A stretch of 56,804 nt of DNA from Candidatus Kapaibacterium sp. (GCA_004292595.1 RDXM01000091.1:1-56804), one strand, 5' to 3'; shown: positions 8,268 to 17,900, counted from the stretch's first letter. Notes: generated by a model from the sequence alone, not told the origin. Numbers and translations: made by a program.

Positions 8268-9944
8268 TTACAATTTTTCAATACACAGCATATTCGTTTT
8301 TGAGCGCAATTTGAGTGGGCGACCAATCGAAATAACCACCGTCGCACCTACGGGCAAAAACTTACGCTTGACAAGCATTTCTTTTACTTCTTCAATCGTA
8401 TCGTCGGTTGATTCTGAATCGTGTATCTGCACAGCTTTCACGCCCCAGAGCAAACTCACTTTGCGGGAAACTTTGTCGTTTTGCGTGAAGGCGAAAATTG
8501 GCAAGGCGAACTTGCGCGAAGCCATATACCGCGCAATTTTCCCCGTCGAGGTCACCGCCGCAATCGCGTCCACCTTCATTTCCCGAATAACAGTGCCAAC
8601 CGCACCAGAAATAGCATCGGCAAGCGCGTCGGGGAGATTGATGTCCAGAGCAGCTTCGGCGCGTTTTTTCGTGATTTCTTGCGTACGGAAGGTTTCGGCT
8701 TCGGCAGCTTCGCAAATCATGCGCATATATGCAACGGTTTCCACTGGAAACGCACCAACACTGGTTTCGGCGGACAGCATCACGGCATCTGTACCGTCGA
8801 ACACGGCATTGGAAACGTCGCTGGCTTCGGCGCGGGTTGGACGTGGGTTTTGAATCATGGACTCAAGCATTTGCGTTGCTGTAATGACGGGCTTTGCTTG
8901 GTGGTTGCAGAGCGTAATGATACGCTTTTGCTCAATCGGCACTTGGGATGCGGGAATTTCCACGCCCATATCGCCACGCGCCACCATGATTCCCTCCGAC
9001 ACTTCCAAAATGCTTTCGATATTTTTCAATGCTTCAGGCTTTTCGATTTTGGAAATAATCCACTGGTCGCCGCCGTGTTTCTTAATGTACTCTTTCGCAT
9101 TGGTAACGTCCTCTGCCGTGCGCACGAAGGAAAGCGCGATGTAGTCTGCTTTGTTGTCAATCGCAAAAATAATATCTTTTTTGTCTTTCTCGGTCATGGC
9201 GGGCTGGCTCACGTGAACGTCGGGCATATTGATGCCCTTGCGCGACTTCAGCAAGCCGCCATTTTCCACGATTGCCTGCACGACTTCGCCGTCGCTGCTG
9301 CGTACTTTTACTTTCAGCAAACCGTCGTCGAACAGCACCGTTGAGCCAATTTTTACGTCGGTTGCGAAGGTGGCGTAGCGCACGGGAATAATATCATTGG
9401 GCTTGCCGCGCTTGTTCCAGACCGATTCATCGGCAAGGAAAATATCGGTGCCGTTCATAATGCTGACCGCGCCGTCGGTCAAGTCGCCCACACGCAGCTT
9501 CGGACCTTGCATATCCGCCAAAATCGGGATGTGGATTCCCAGCTCTTTTTCAACAGAACGAATGATTTTGATAGACTCCAAATGTACCTCGTGCGAACCA
9601 TGCGACATATTCAAGCGAAATGCCGTCGCGCCAGCAGCAATAAGATCGCGCACCTTTTCGCTTGATGCAATCGCTGGACCAAACGTGCATAAAATTTTGG
9701 TGCGATGGATAACCTGCTCGTGCGGAATTGCCGCTTTCTTGACAGGGAAACCCATTTGTTCTGCTACCGACGCTACCGAAGGAGCGTTGTTTGATGCGGC
9801 TTTGGCAGCAGTTTTCATAGCAGTTTTTGCAGTTGCTTTTACCGCTTTTTTCGATGCGGCTTTGGTTTTTGCCGCTTTTTCTTTGTGAGAAGCAGCCTTA
9901 GAAGCCGCTTTACTACTTGCTTTCGACGCAGATGCTTTTGCCAT
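8268..9944 (-). CDS. pyk: Pyruvate kinase with Lys/Ala-rich N-terminal extension
   Basis: Catalyses the last glycolytic step, phosphoenolpyruvate plus ADP to pyruvate plus ATP, in the cytoplasm. The enzyme core starts near residue 80 (HRTKILCTFGPA) and contains the expected active-site segments RLNMSHG, SKIEKPEAL (catalytic Lys), VARGDMGVEIP and TATQMLESM, followed by a complete C-terminal allosteric domain; the core of about 478 aa is of normal length. Residues 1-55 are an unusual extension made almost only of Ala, Lys, Ser and Thr (repeated SKAASKAA/KTAAKAA), resembling the tails of histone-H1-like bacterial proteins. The single start fits the ATG at 9944; there is no alternative Met close to the core that would remove the tail cleanly (M43 and M64 are the only others). 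The tail is the odd point, the enzyme call is firm. Confidence 0.97.
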   Translation of the reverse strand: MAKASASKASSKAASKAASHKEKAAKTKAASKKAVKATAKTAMKTAAKAASNNAPSVASVAEQMGFPVKKAAIPHEQVIHRTKILCTFGPAIASSEKVRDLIAAGATAFRLNMSHGSHEVHLESIKIIRSVEKELGIHIPILADMQGPKLRVGDLTDGAVSIMNGTDIFLADESVWNKRGKPNDIIPVRYATFATDVKIGSTVLFDDGLLKVKVRSSDGEVVQAIVENGGLLKSRKGINMPDVHVSQPAMTEKDKKDIIFAIDNKADYIALSFVRTAEDVTNAKEYIKKHGGDQWIISKIEKPEALKNIESILEVSEGIMVARGDMGVEIPASQVPIEQKRIITLCNHQAKPVITATQMLESMIQNPRPTRAEASDVSNAVFDGTDAVMLSAETSVGAFPVETVAYMRMICEAAEAETFRTQEITKKRAEAALDINLPDALADAISGAVGTVIREMKVDAIAAVTSTGKIARYMASRKFALPIFAFTQNDKVSRKVSLLWGVKAVQIHDSESTDDTIEEVKEMLVKRKFLPVGATVVISIGRPLKLRSKTNMLCIEKL

Positions 9945-10248
9945 AATTGGGGTTAAAAAGTGGACAATATGAAAAATGATGGTCGCTTGGAAGGAGAAAG
10001 TAGGTACAAAATGCGCAAAGACCGCATGAAATACCGCATGAAATCATGCTTGGTAGCTCTTCTCTGCGTATCCCTCGTTTTCCTCTCTGAACTGGTGATT
10101 TTCACCGTAACACTTGCACGTTCCCGTAATTTACAAGATTTTTCGATTTAGTACGAAAAACTTTTGCAAGCGGAGAAAAATCAATCTTTCCATAGGAAAG
10201 AACTCTATCGTATATTGCGATTTGTTCGTAAAAATACAAGAAAAATGT
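9945..10248. other. Divergent spacer between pyk and nth
   Basis: About 300 bp separating divergently transcribed pyk and nth, so promoters for both should be here. A 63-codon frame beginning with GTG at 9960 exists, but it lacks a ribosome binding site and recognisable similarity. No hairpin or repeat of the families described elsewhere was seen. Confidence 0.5.
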
Positions 10249-10914
10249 ATGCCCAAACCTCCTTCGCTCACACAAGCAACAAAGCGGCTTGGCGAGATTC
10301 TAACTCGCTTACAAAAAGACTACCCAAATCCTCGCATCGCGCTTGATTACTCATCGCCGTTTGAATTGCTCATTGCCACGATGCTTTCCGCGCAATGCAC
10401 CGACGAGCGCGTGAACAAGGTAACGGCAAAGCTCTTTGTGAAATATCGCTCGGCGCAGGATTACATAAAAGTGCCGCAAGAAGAGCTTGAGCAAGATATT
10501 TTTTCGACGGGATTTTACAAAGCAAAAGCAAAAAATATTCAAGCGTGCTGCGCGAAATTACTTGCAGATTTTCAGGGTGAAGTGCCACGAACACTAGATG
10601 AATTAACGTCGCTCGCGGGCGTGGGACGCAAAACGGCAAATGTCGTTCTCTCGCATTGCTTCGATACGCCCGGCGTGGTTGTTGATACGCACGTTACGCG
10701 CCTTGTCAATCGCTTGGGGCTGTGCGACGGCACAGATGCGGTGCAGCTTGAGTTTGAGTTGATGAAGCTCATGCCCAGCACCGAATGGCGCGATTTCACG
10801 CATTTGATGATTTCGCACGGACGCGCCATCTGCACCGCACGAACACGCCCTTTTTGCGATAGATGCTCGCTTGAAGACCTTTGCGTCAAGAATTTTTCCA
10901 GCGCGAAGAAGTAA
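10249..10914 (+). CDS. nth: Endonuclease III
   Basis: Base-excision repair DNA glycosylase/AP lyase removing oxidised pyrimidines. From the ATG at 10249 the protein is 221 aa, a normal length. It has the helix-hairpin-helix LAGVGRKTANVVL with the catalytic Lys, the catalytic Asp in VVDTHVTRL, and a C-terminal [4Fe-4S] cysteine set. The cysteine spacing reads C-X7-C-X2-C-X5-C (CTARTRPFC DRC SLEDLC) where the classical enzyme has C-X6-C-X2-C-X5-C, a one-residue insertion in the cluster loop. Upstream in-frame codons are open to 10114 but the protein family starts near MPKPPS. accD follows 41 bp downstream on the same strand. Confidence 0.95.
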   Translation: MPKPPSLTQATKRLGEILTRLQKDYPNPRIALDYSSPFELLIATMLSAQCTDERVNKVTAKLFVKYRSAQDYIKVPQEELEQDIFSTGFYKAKAKNIQACCAKLLADFQGEVPRTLDELTSLAGVGRKTANVVLSHCFDTPGVVVDTHVTRLVNRLGLCDGTDAVQLEFELMKLMPSTEWRDFTHLMISHGRAICTARTRPFCDRCSLEDLCVKNFSSAKK

Positions 10915-10955
10915 GATTGACATACTTAAATTTCCCTCACTTTTTATTTTTCATC

Positions 10956-11801
10956 ATGGCTTGGTTCTTTCGTCCCAAAACAGCACTCTCGGAGCGTTCG
11001 CAAGTAACAACCAATATGCCCGACGGCTTATGGACAAAATGCGATAAATGCGCGGAGATTATTTACAAAAAGCAACTCGAAGAAATGTTGTACACCTGCC
11101 CGAAATGCTCGAATCATTTCCGCATTTCCACGCAAGAATACATCAGCATTCTCTTCGATGACCACAGTTTTGTCGAAACACACCAAAATGTGCGCTCCAC
11201 CGACCCCTTGGGCTTTGTTGATACCAAGCCCTACACTAGGCGTTTAGAAGAGGCATATGCAAAATCGCCCTTTCCCGACGCGCTCACCACAGGCTATGGC
11301 ACAATCGAAGGGCGTAAAATCTCGTTTTCGAGCATGAATTTTGGTTTTGTGGGTGGGAGCATGGGTTCGGTCGTGGGCGAAAAATTTGCCCGCGCAGCCA
11401 ATCTTTCGCTGCAAGAGCGCATTCCCTTTATCAACATCTCCGCTTCTGGCGGCGCACGAATGCAGGAAGCCGCGCTCTCGCTCATGCAAATGGCAAAAAC
11501 GAGCGCAAAACTTGCGCAGCTCTCGGAGGCTGGAATCCCGTACATTTCTATTCTCACCGACCCCACCACAGGCGGCGTGAGCGCGTCTTTTGCGATGCTG
11601 GGCGATGTGAACATTGCCGAACCAGGCGCACTGATTGGCTTTGCTGGTCCGCGTGTGATTGAGCAAACGATTCGCAAAAAATTACCCGACGGCTTCCAAA
11701 GCTCCGAGTTCGTTCTCGAACACGGGTTCTTGGATTTAATTGTTCACCGCAAGGAAATGAAGCAAACATTAGCGCGGGTTTTGGGCTTATTGTGCGATTA
11801 A
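10956..11801 (+). CDS. accD: Acetyl-CoA carboxylase carboxyltransferase subunit beta
   Basis: Beta half of the carboxyltransferase that makes malonyl-CoA for fatty acid synthesis, acting with AccA in the cytoplasm. From the ATG at 10956 the protein is 281 aa, the usual size. The N-terminal zinc ribbon C-X2-C...C-X2-C (WTKCDKC and YTCPKCSNHF) is complete, and the crotonase-fold core has INISASGGARMQEA, the SILTDPTTGGVSASFAMLGD segment and the GFAGPRVIEQT signature. It probably forms a short operon with nth (41-bp gap). The accA gene is not in the window. Confidence 0.97.
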   Translation: MAWFFRPKTALSERSQVTTNMPDGLWTKCDKCAEIIYKKQLEEMLYTCPKCSNHFRISTQEYISILFDDHSFVETHQNVRSTDPLGFVDTKPYTRRLEEAYAKSPFPDALTTGYGTIEGRKISFSSMNFGFVGGSMGSVVGEKFARAANLSLQERIPFINISASGGARMQEAALSLMQMAKTSAKLAQLSEAGIPYISILTDPTTGGVSASFAMLGDVNIAEPGALIGFAGPRVIEQTIRKKLPDGFQSSEFVLEHGFLDLIVHRKEMKQTLARVLGLLCD

Positions 11802-11804
11802 GAC

Positions 11805-11908
11805 TATCCTAAAAAAGGTTTGTGGCTTCAGATGTAGTCCACCTCAAAGGTGGACTACATCTCATTCTTTCGCTTTTTAATATGCAATTTTTACCCGCTT
11901 TTAGTATA
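11805..11908 (+). mobile_element. Module B MITE-like element, complete copy 1 (104 bp)
   Basis: Runs from TATCCTAAAAAAGG to CTTTTAGTATA and matches, in opposite orientation, the element at 56024-56125 with only a few differences and a 2-bp indel, while the flanking sequences are unrelated; this fixes the boundaries. The ends are inverted repeats of the type TATACTAAAA, and the outermost TA could be a target duplication. It contains the 33-bp module B palindrome (11830-11862). No coding capacity. Confidence 0.75.
11830..11862. repeat. Module B palindrome, copy 1
   Basis: Perfect 15-bp arms AGATGTAGTCCACCT and its complement around a CAA loop. Other copies are at 35439-35471, 38904-38936 and 56068-56100. 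Here it lies 28 bp after the accD stop and could also work as a terminator. Confidence 0.92.
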
Positions 11909-11914
11909 TCCTTC

Positions 11915-12066
11915 CTTTGTACACGACAAAAAATTCTTCAATAGTGGCACAGACACTCTTGTCTGTGAGTATTGGTGCGGGTCTCAGGTGACGAACACAG
12001 ACAAGAATGTCTGTGCCACCGAAACCAGATTTTATACGCTGTCCAGAGGTTTTGTCGTGTACAAAG
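11915..12066. mobile_element. 152-bp element with terminal inverted repeats and 9-bp direct repeats, carrying module A
   Basis: Perfect 17-bp terminal inverted repeats, CTTTGTACACGACAAAA at 11915-11931 and its complement at 12050-12066, are flanked on both sides by the direct repeat ATATCCTTC (11906-11914 and 12067-12075). This is the signature of transposition with a 9-bp target duplication. The interior is module A copy 2. There is no reading frame for a transposase, so mobility would need an enzyme supplied from elsewhere. The left direct repeat overlaps the end of the module B element by 3 bp. Confidence 0.8.
11944..12019 (-). repeat. Module A palindromic element, copy 2 (inverted)
   Basis: The same 76 bp as at 2451 but in the opposite orientation, as shown by the spacer (AGTATTGGTG...GACGAACACAG matches the reverse complement of copy 1). 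One arm has a C for T change. It sits inside the 152-bp element. Confidence 0.92.
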
Positions 12067-12092
12067 ATATCCTTCACTGCTTTCGTTTCATC

Positions 12093-12152
12093 AACCTTAG
12101 AACGTGCGCAAATGCCGCACACACACGAGTATCTGCGGCATTTGCGAAGGTT
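12093..12152. repeat. Inverted repeat upstream of the TonB-receptor-like gene
   Basis: Perfect 13-bp arms CGCAAATGCCGCA (12107-12119) and TGCGGCATTTGCG (12134-12146) plus outer AACCTT/AAGGTT. It lies between the repeat elements and the start of the barrel protein gene and could be a terminator remnant or a regulatory stem. Confidence 0.6.
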
Positions 12153-12180
12153 TTATTCTTTCCGAAGTTCTCAGACCTGA

Positions 12181-14685
12181 ATGATATTATTGTTGTTGTT
12201 ATTGAGTACGACCAGTTTCTTTCGATATGTTCGACACGTTCGATATTCCCTCCAAAGCGCATCATTACTTGTTCTGATGCTCCTCGCATCGTCGTTTCTT
12301 GCAGCGCAAACCTCTTTGCCAACAGCACCGAAAGCCGCCGTACAAGCATTGCCCACAACACAAGCAAACGTCACGCTTGCAAGCACTTCTCTTCTGAAGA
12401 GTAGCACGATTGCCAGCACCTCTGGCGCGTCGCTCCGTGCGCTCATGGCAGAAAAAACCGCGCTGGCGAGCCTTGCAACGCTCAAAGTGCCGCTCTACAC
12501 GCCGCTCGCAGCGCATGGACGCTTGTTTCTGAACGCTACACACGCATTTATCACGATTGGCAAGCAGGATATTCCGTGGCTGGATTACAACGGTTTTGCG
12601 GAAATTCTTGCCGCGAAAACGCCGATGTTTCCGCTCTTTTTGGGTTCGCAGGGCGCATTCAATCACGGTTCGTTTTTTGGAAGTTCGGTGCGCGATATTG
12701 CCGTCATGGTCAATGGTCGCCCCACGAATGATATTGCGCTGGGTGCGGCGCATTTGGAGCATCTGCCACCAGAAATGATGGAACAAGCGGAAATTTACAT
12801 CGGTTCGGATGCCGTGATTTTGGCGAATAATGCTTCGGGAGCCGCAATAAACCTTCAGGAAATACGCCACAACGTGAAGGATTTTTACACGCGAGCGTGG
12901 ATTAGCCAATCCAACGAGCAATACACAGCCGCCGATGTGGACTTTAGCCACAACGTCGCACCAAACCTCAATTTCACGCTGGGAGCGCGGACGCAATTCG
13001 GCAGCCGCATTTACAACAACACAGGCATTTCATCGTGGAACGCCCGCGCAAAGCTGCATTGGAGCGTGTCGTCGTCGGCAAATGTGTCGCTAAGTTATTT
13101 GCTGACGCAGCACCGAAGCGCTCTGAGCGGCGGTGTTACCTCAGGCAGTGGCTTTGATTTCAACACCAGCGCGACCGTTTTTAATGAGCTTCGGGAAAAC
13201 ACCTTCCGGCACGACCTCACGCTGACCGCCAGTGCCTATCTTTCCCGCGATTCCGCCATAGCAGCCAGTCTGACGGGCTATGCCAGCCTGAACGAGCGCA
13301 GTCTTGAACGGGCTTTGCGGCAAGGAACGGGCTTAAACGGACAGAGAAGCAGTAGCTCTGGTGTGCGCCCCGATACGCTCATGGCAGAATCCACAACGAA
13401 TACCTTCACGGTGGGCGTTACAGGGCGCATAGAAACACGGGTGAGGCTCTTCAACGCGCTGGATGCCGCACTTACGGCGGGCGGGAGCATCAATGCCTCG
13501 AATGTACAAACAAGTGTGTATTGGGACGAGAGCTTGCGCCGTGCAGCGTGGCAGCAAAGCGATTCGTTGCAGGCGGAAGGTCCGATATCACCAGACCTTA
13601 TCATCATTCCTCGCACCCGCGATACCGTCTCTGGTGAAATTGCAGGTTTTGGGCGATTGCAATTCACTCTCTTCGACCGCGTAAACACCAGTGGTGGAGC
13701 GCGGTTCACGCTTTTGAATGGCAGAACATACCTCGCCGTTGGAGCGCGTTTTTCGACATTGTTGCTTGACGAACACAGGACTAGCACAACGGGAACGTTT
13801 GGCACAACGCTCGAACTTTGGGGCGATTTTTCCCGGAGTTCCCGCGCACCAATGCTTTCCGAGCAAGGTATGAATGTTGCAGCCGTAGCACGCTTCTCAA
13901 CAGTAGCCACGATGAGGCTTCCAGAGCTTCAGCCCGAAGTACATACGCTCATTCTTAGTGGGCTTCGCCTTCGTCAGCAAACGGCAAAGAGTGCTTTTTC
14001 GTGTGATGTTACGGCAGCCTTGCGCACTATTCAGAATGAAATCCGCGCTACGCCTGTCTTTCAAGAATTTCCGCATTTTACGATAAATCGCTCAACGCCG
14101 AAGAATCCTATTGTGGTCAATAGCAGATATAGGAAAAATGACCCTTTGCTTGAAGCAGCCAATCGCCTCCCTACGATGCAAACCTCGAACGACACGAGCA
14201 GTTACGCGCTTCTCAGCGCATCGCTCATGGCGGATTGGTACGTGCAGAATGTTCTTTTTGGTGGAAATTTCGTATTTTCTGGCTATGCAAATTGTACGGT
14301 GCCATTTTCCAGAATATCGCAAAACCTCACACAGCTTGTGCCAGAGCGGTTTCCGCTTGTTTCGGCGGGATGTACCGCGCAGTACGAGTACGTTGTGGGG
14401 CGAAGTGTTCTCAGAGCAGGTATCCGCGTCCGCATGATGACGACGGTGCAAACACAAGGTTTTATGCCAACGACGTGGACGTATTTTGACAACGATTTTA
14501 CCACCAATCCCATACAAGGGCTGACGGGAAACGGCATAGATATTGTCGCGGCGGCACGTGTGGGCAATGCGTACCTGCGTGCAACGTACCAAAACGCGCT
14601 CAGTGTTCCTGCGATGACAGTGGGCTTTTATCCGCAATATCCAGCAAATATCAGGCTTTCAGGCTCGTTTACCATTTTAGAGTAA
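12181..14685 (+). CDS. TonB-dependent-receptor-like outer membrane beta-barrel protein
   Basis: An 834-aa protein with a hydrophobic N-terminus (signal peptide ending near ASSFLAAQ). A plug-like domain at about residues 95-225 contains the typical pattern of a 'variable, named' loop followed by SVRDIAVMVNGRPTND and MEQAEIYIGSDAVILANNASGAAIN. The remainder consists of alternating polar/hydrophobic strands (barrel) ending in RLSGSFTILE. Such proteins import large ligands across the outer membrane using TonB, or serve as plugged porins. It lacks the carboxypeptidase-like N-terminal domain of SusC and has no SusD neighbour. No TonB box could be pointed to with confidence. The start could be 12181 or one of the Met codons just downstream (for instance MLLASS). 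The ligand is unknown. Confidence 0.75.
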   Translation: MILLLLLLSTTSFFRYVRHVRYSLQSASLLVLMLLASSFLAAQTSLPTAPKAAVQALPTTQANVTLASTSLLKSSTIASTSGASLRALMAEKTALASLATLKVPLYTPLAAHGRLFLNATHAFITIGKQDIPWLDYNGFAEILAAKTPMFPLFLGSQGAFNHGSFFGSSVRDIAVMVNGRPTNDIALGAAHLEHLPPEMMEQAEIYIGSDAVILANNASGAAINLQEIRHNVKDFYTRAWISQSNEQYTAADVDFSHNVAPNLNFTLGARTQFGSRIYNNTGISSWNARAKLHWSVSSSANVSLSYLLTQHRSALSGGVTSGSGFDFNTSATVFNELRENTFRHDLTLTASAYLSRDSAIAASLTGYASLNERSLERALRQGTGLNGQRSSSSGVRPDTLMAESTTNTFTVGVTGRIETRVRLFNALDAALTAGGSINASNVQTSVYWDESLRRAAWQQSDSLQAEGPISPDLIIIPRTRDTVSGEIAGFGRLQFTLFDRVNTSGGARFTLLNGRTYLAVGARFSTLLLDEHRTSTTGTFGTTLELWGDFSRSSRAPMLSEQGMNVAAVARFSTVATMRLPELQPEVHTLILSGLRLRQQTAKSAFSCDVTAALRTIQNEIRATPVFQEFPHFTINRSTPKNPIVVNSRYRKNDPLLEAANRLPTMQTSNDTSSYALLSASLMADWYVQNVLFGGNFVFSGYANCTVPFSRISQNLTQLVPERFPLVSAGCTAQYEYVVGRSVLRAGIRVRMMTTVQTQGFMPTTWTYFDNDFTTNPIQGLTGNGIDIVAAARVGNAYLRATYQNALSVPAMTVGFYPQYPANIRLSGSFTILE

Positions 14686-14998
14686 ACTGGCAACTGGCAA
14701 CGCTGACCTTACCAAGTGTGCATGAAAATATTTTTTGTATTCTGCGAAGTTTCGTATATTGCGCCTTCTACAAACAGCAATATGGGCGGTGCTTCTGAAC
14801 ACGAAAGCCGCACATCACCTTCTCCTCCACTGCAAACGCCTACGCTAACGCTCCACACGCTACCTCCGTTTCGTTCCGATATTTTTGTGTTCTCTTCGGG
14901 TAATCTTTATCTTACCGAGAAAGATTCTGCCTCGAAGAATTTCTCCCTAAATCGCTGTGTTGTCTCACTTTCTCTTTTTTGGAATGCACCAAAAACGC
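14686..14998. other. Spacer upstream of porU
   Basis: About 310 bp with no supported gene. A TATTTTTG box at 14880-14887 matches the Bacteroidota -7 element, but no TTG lies at the right distance upstream, so the promoter assignment is weak. A 102-codon frame across this stretch has random-looking composition. Confidence 0.4.
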
Positions 14999-17900
14999 AT
15001 GAACATGATTGCCCCGCGCAATGATGCACGGAGTTACGTCCGACAGAATTTTCTTCCTTTTCTGCCTTCCCTTCGGCTTCACTGCTGGAGGATTGCCCTT
15101 GTGTGCGCACTGCTTCTGCCCGTACCAGCTTCCACGCACACACTTTTTGCACAAGCTCCATCGGCACAACCAGCAAAAACATCTGTACAAAAAAGCAATG
15201 TAAATAGCACATACACTGGCGATGGCTTGCCGCAAGGCGTGAAAATACTGGAATCTTCACAAGCACGGCTTGTGGTGGAATACACTCCGACCTTGCTTGG
15301 CTTTGATACTATCAGGGTGCAAGGGCGCATCACGCTTCAACCACGCATTGCGGGCGCAGCCGTTATCGGCGACGAAGCAGGAAGCCCCGTGCGCTTGCAG
15401 ATTCAACTGCCCGTTGCTGTTCCCGCGCCAAATGGTTTCCGCGTGAGCGAGCAATCGGTGCGCAGTGTGCAATCCATTGAAAATCTCATCTCGCCGCGCA
15501 GAACCGTGAACATTCGTCGTGGTGAAGAAGATAGCTCGCCGTACAGCATCAACGAGGCTGCCTACCGCACAGCAGCTTTGCCCGCGTGGGTGGAGATGAA
15601 ATATGCTGGTATCGGACGAGATGCCTACATTGCGCATCTTTCCTTGCGTTCAGCCCGTTTTAATGCCGAGCGCGGCACGATTGAACTTCCCCAAAAAATG
15701 CGCGTGGTGATTGAGTTTAATGCTCTTGAATTTGATGCCCCGCAAAACGCACAAGTCCTTACGAATGAAAGAATTACGCCTACAACACTCTCATTACCGA
15801 ATAGCCAGAACAGCGATATAACACAAACTATCAACGACGGCGCACGAAATCTGTGGCGTATGCAAAAAGCAAGCAATACTGCGGCTTCTGGCGAAATATT
15901 ACTCACGCCCGACCACATTGCCACACCGCCCGTTACACCGCCACAAACGCCCGCGCAATCCTCTGGAAAGCAGACCACAACTGCCTTTTCCGCCGAAGGA
16001 CGCTGGCTCAGAATCGGCGTGGAGCGCGAGGGAATGTACCGCGTAACGGCGCAACAACTCCGCGAAGCTGGCATCACGATAACGGCGCAGGAAGCAGCTT
16101 CCGTCAGGCTCTTCGGTAATGGTGGCGAAGAATTGCCAGAACTTGTTGCGGCAGCAGACAGCAATCGCATGAACGAGCAGCCAATTTTCGTCGAAACCGA
16201 TGCAAGCGGCACTGTTACTGGGCTGGTGTTCTATGGTGCTGCACCGAATGGATTCGCGCTGAAGGACGGCATTATCCAGCACTACGTCAATACCTTTTCG
16301 CGGCGCAATTTCTACTTGCTCAACGTCGGTGCGCCTGTGCGCGGGCTTCGAGCGGCACTGAACGATTCGCCTTCGCCGCTTGCTTTCGCGCCTTCGCACT
16401 ACACCGCACGTGTTTTCCGCGATGATGATAAATTCAATCCATTTGATGCTTCGGGCGACGGCTCAGGGCGGCGGTGGTTTGGCGATCGCTTGTCGTCAGG
16501 CTCGACGCTGCGCTACGAAACGCCCATGCCGAACCTTGTTACCAATGCCGAGCCTATCAGCTACCGTGCGGCGGCGGCATGGAACAATGCTCTCGGCTCT
16601 GGTCGAGGCGGACAAATTTTTATCAAAGAATCTGGACGCGATATTTTGCCAACACCGCTGAGTTTAGTTGGCGCAGAATATCTCTACGATGTGGGCGAAG
16701 TCCGCACCGTTGCTGCAACACTGCCCGCAACAGCTATTCGCAATAATCGGAGCAGTTTAGAGTTTCTCTACTCCAGCAATTCCAGCAGTGGCGATAATTA
16801 CGGCGCAGTTGATTGGTACGAAATTCACTATCCGCGCAATTTTGTTGCGCTTGATAACCAGCTTGATTTTTTTGCCGAACCCTTCAACGGACGCTTCGGC
16901 GTAGCGGAATACAACGTGAGCGGCTTCACGAGCAGCGACCAAATTTACATCGTGGATGCCACAGTGCGCTCACGTCCGCGTTTTCTGCGCAATCTTTCCA
17001 CCGTGCGCCAAAGCGCACAGTTTCGTGCGACTGTCGCAGCAGACAGCTTACCGCCGCGCTTTTTCTTGACCACGCAGATTCTTTCGCCCGCATCGTTTGA
17101 ATTAACCGAATTGGCGAATTTACGCGACACCGCGCTTGGTGCGGAATTGATTGTGATTACCGACAAAGACCTCAAAACCTCCGCCGATGCCTATCGCACC
17201 TATCGCCAATCAACGGGCATGAATACGCGCGTCGTGACGACCGAGCAGATTTACAACGAGTTCAATGGCGGCACACCCGACCCAACCGCGATTCGTGATT
17301 TTCTCGCCTACGCGCTCCGCCGTTGGAAAACCCAAGCTCCGCGCTACGCCTTGTTCTGGGGCGATGGACACTTCGATTATCGCGGGCTTGACCCGACCAA
17401 CAAACCGAAGAATTTTGTGCCAACCTATCAAATCTACGACCCCGATGGCTACATGAACTCGGTGAATACGAACTATATGACCGAAGATTATTTCGTGCAG
17501 CTTGTCGGACAAGATGCCGTCGTGGATATGGTGCTGGGACGCTTGTGTATTCGCTCCAATGCCGAAGGAAACGTGATGCTGTCAAAGATTCGTCAATACG
17601 AAAGCACGGCTTCGTCGGATAATTGGCGCACACAAATTACGATGGTCGCCGACGACGGACCAACAACGAGCATCAGCGCGACCGACCGCAATTTGCACAC
17701 AAGTCAGTCGGAAACCCTCGCAATGGCACTCGTTCCGCCCGATATGCGTACGAGAAAACTTTATATGCCCGATTATCCGACCGAGAATGTTCCGGGTGGT
17801 CGTCGTCGTCCTGCCGTTACGGAAGATTTGATTGCCGCCATCAACGAAGGCTCAGTCGTATTGAACTGGGTAGGGCATGGCAACCCGCGTCTGTGGGCGA

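Noticed and set aside
8421-9344. Long plus-strand frame opposite pyk
   Set aside because: His/Asn/Phe-rich antisense shadow of a firmly identified pyruvate kinase.
9960-10151. 63-codon frame between pyk and nth
   Set aside because: GTG start without ribosome binding site, no similarity, in the expected divergent promoter region.
11805-12152. Clustered palindromic repeats as a possible CRISPR array
   Set aside because: The units are different from one another, not regularly spaced, and no cas gene is near.
11850-12404. Frame across the repeat-packed spacer
   Set aside because: It simply reads through the palindromic elements; such translations are a known source of spurious hypothetical proteins.
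14716-15024. 102-codon frame between the barrel protein and porU
   Set aside because: Random composition, overlaps the porU N-terminus and has no conserved pattern.
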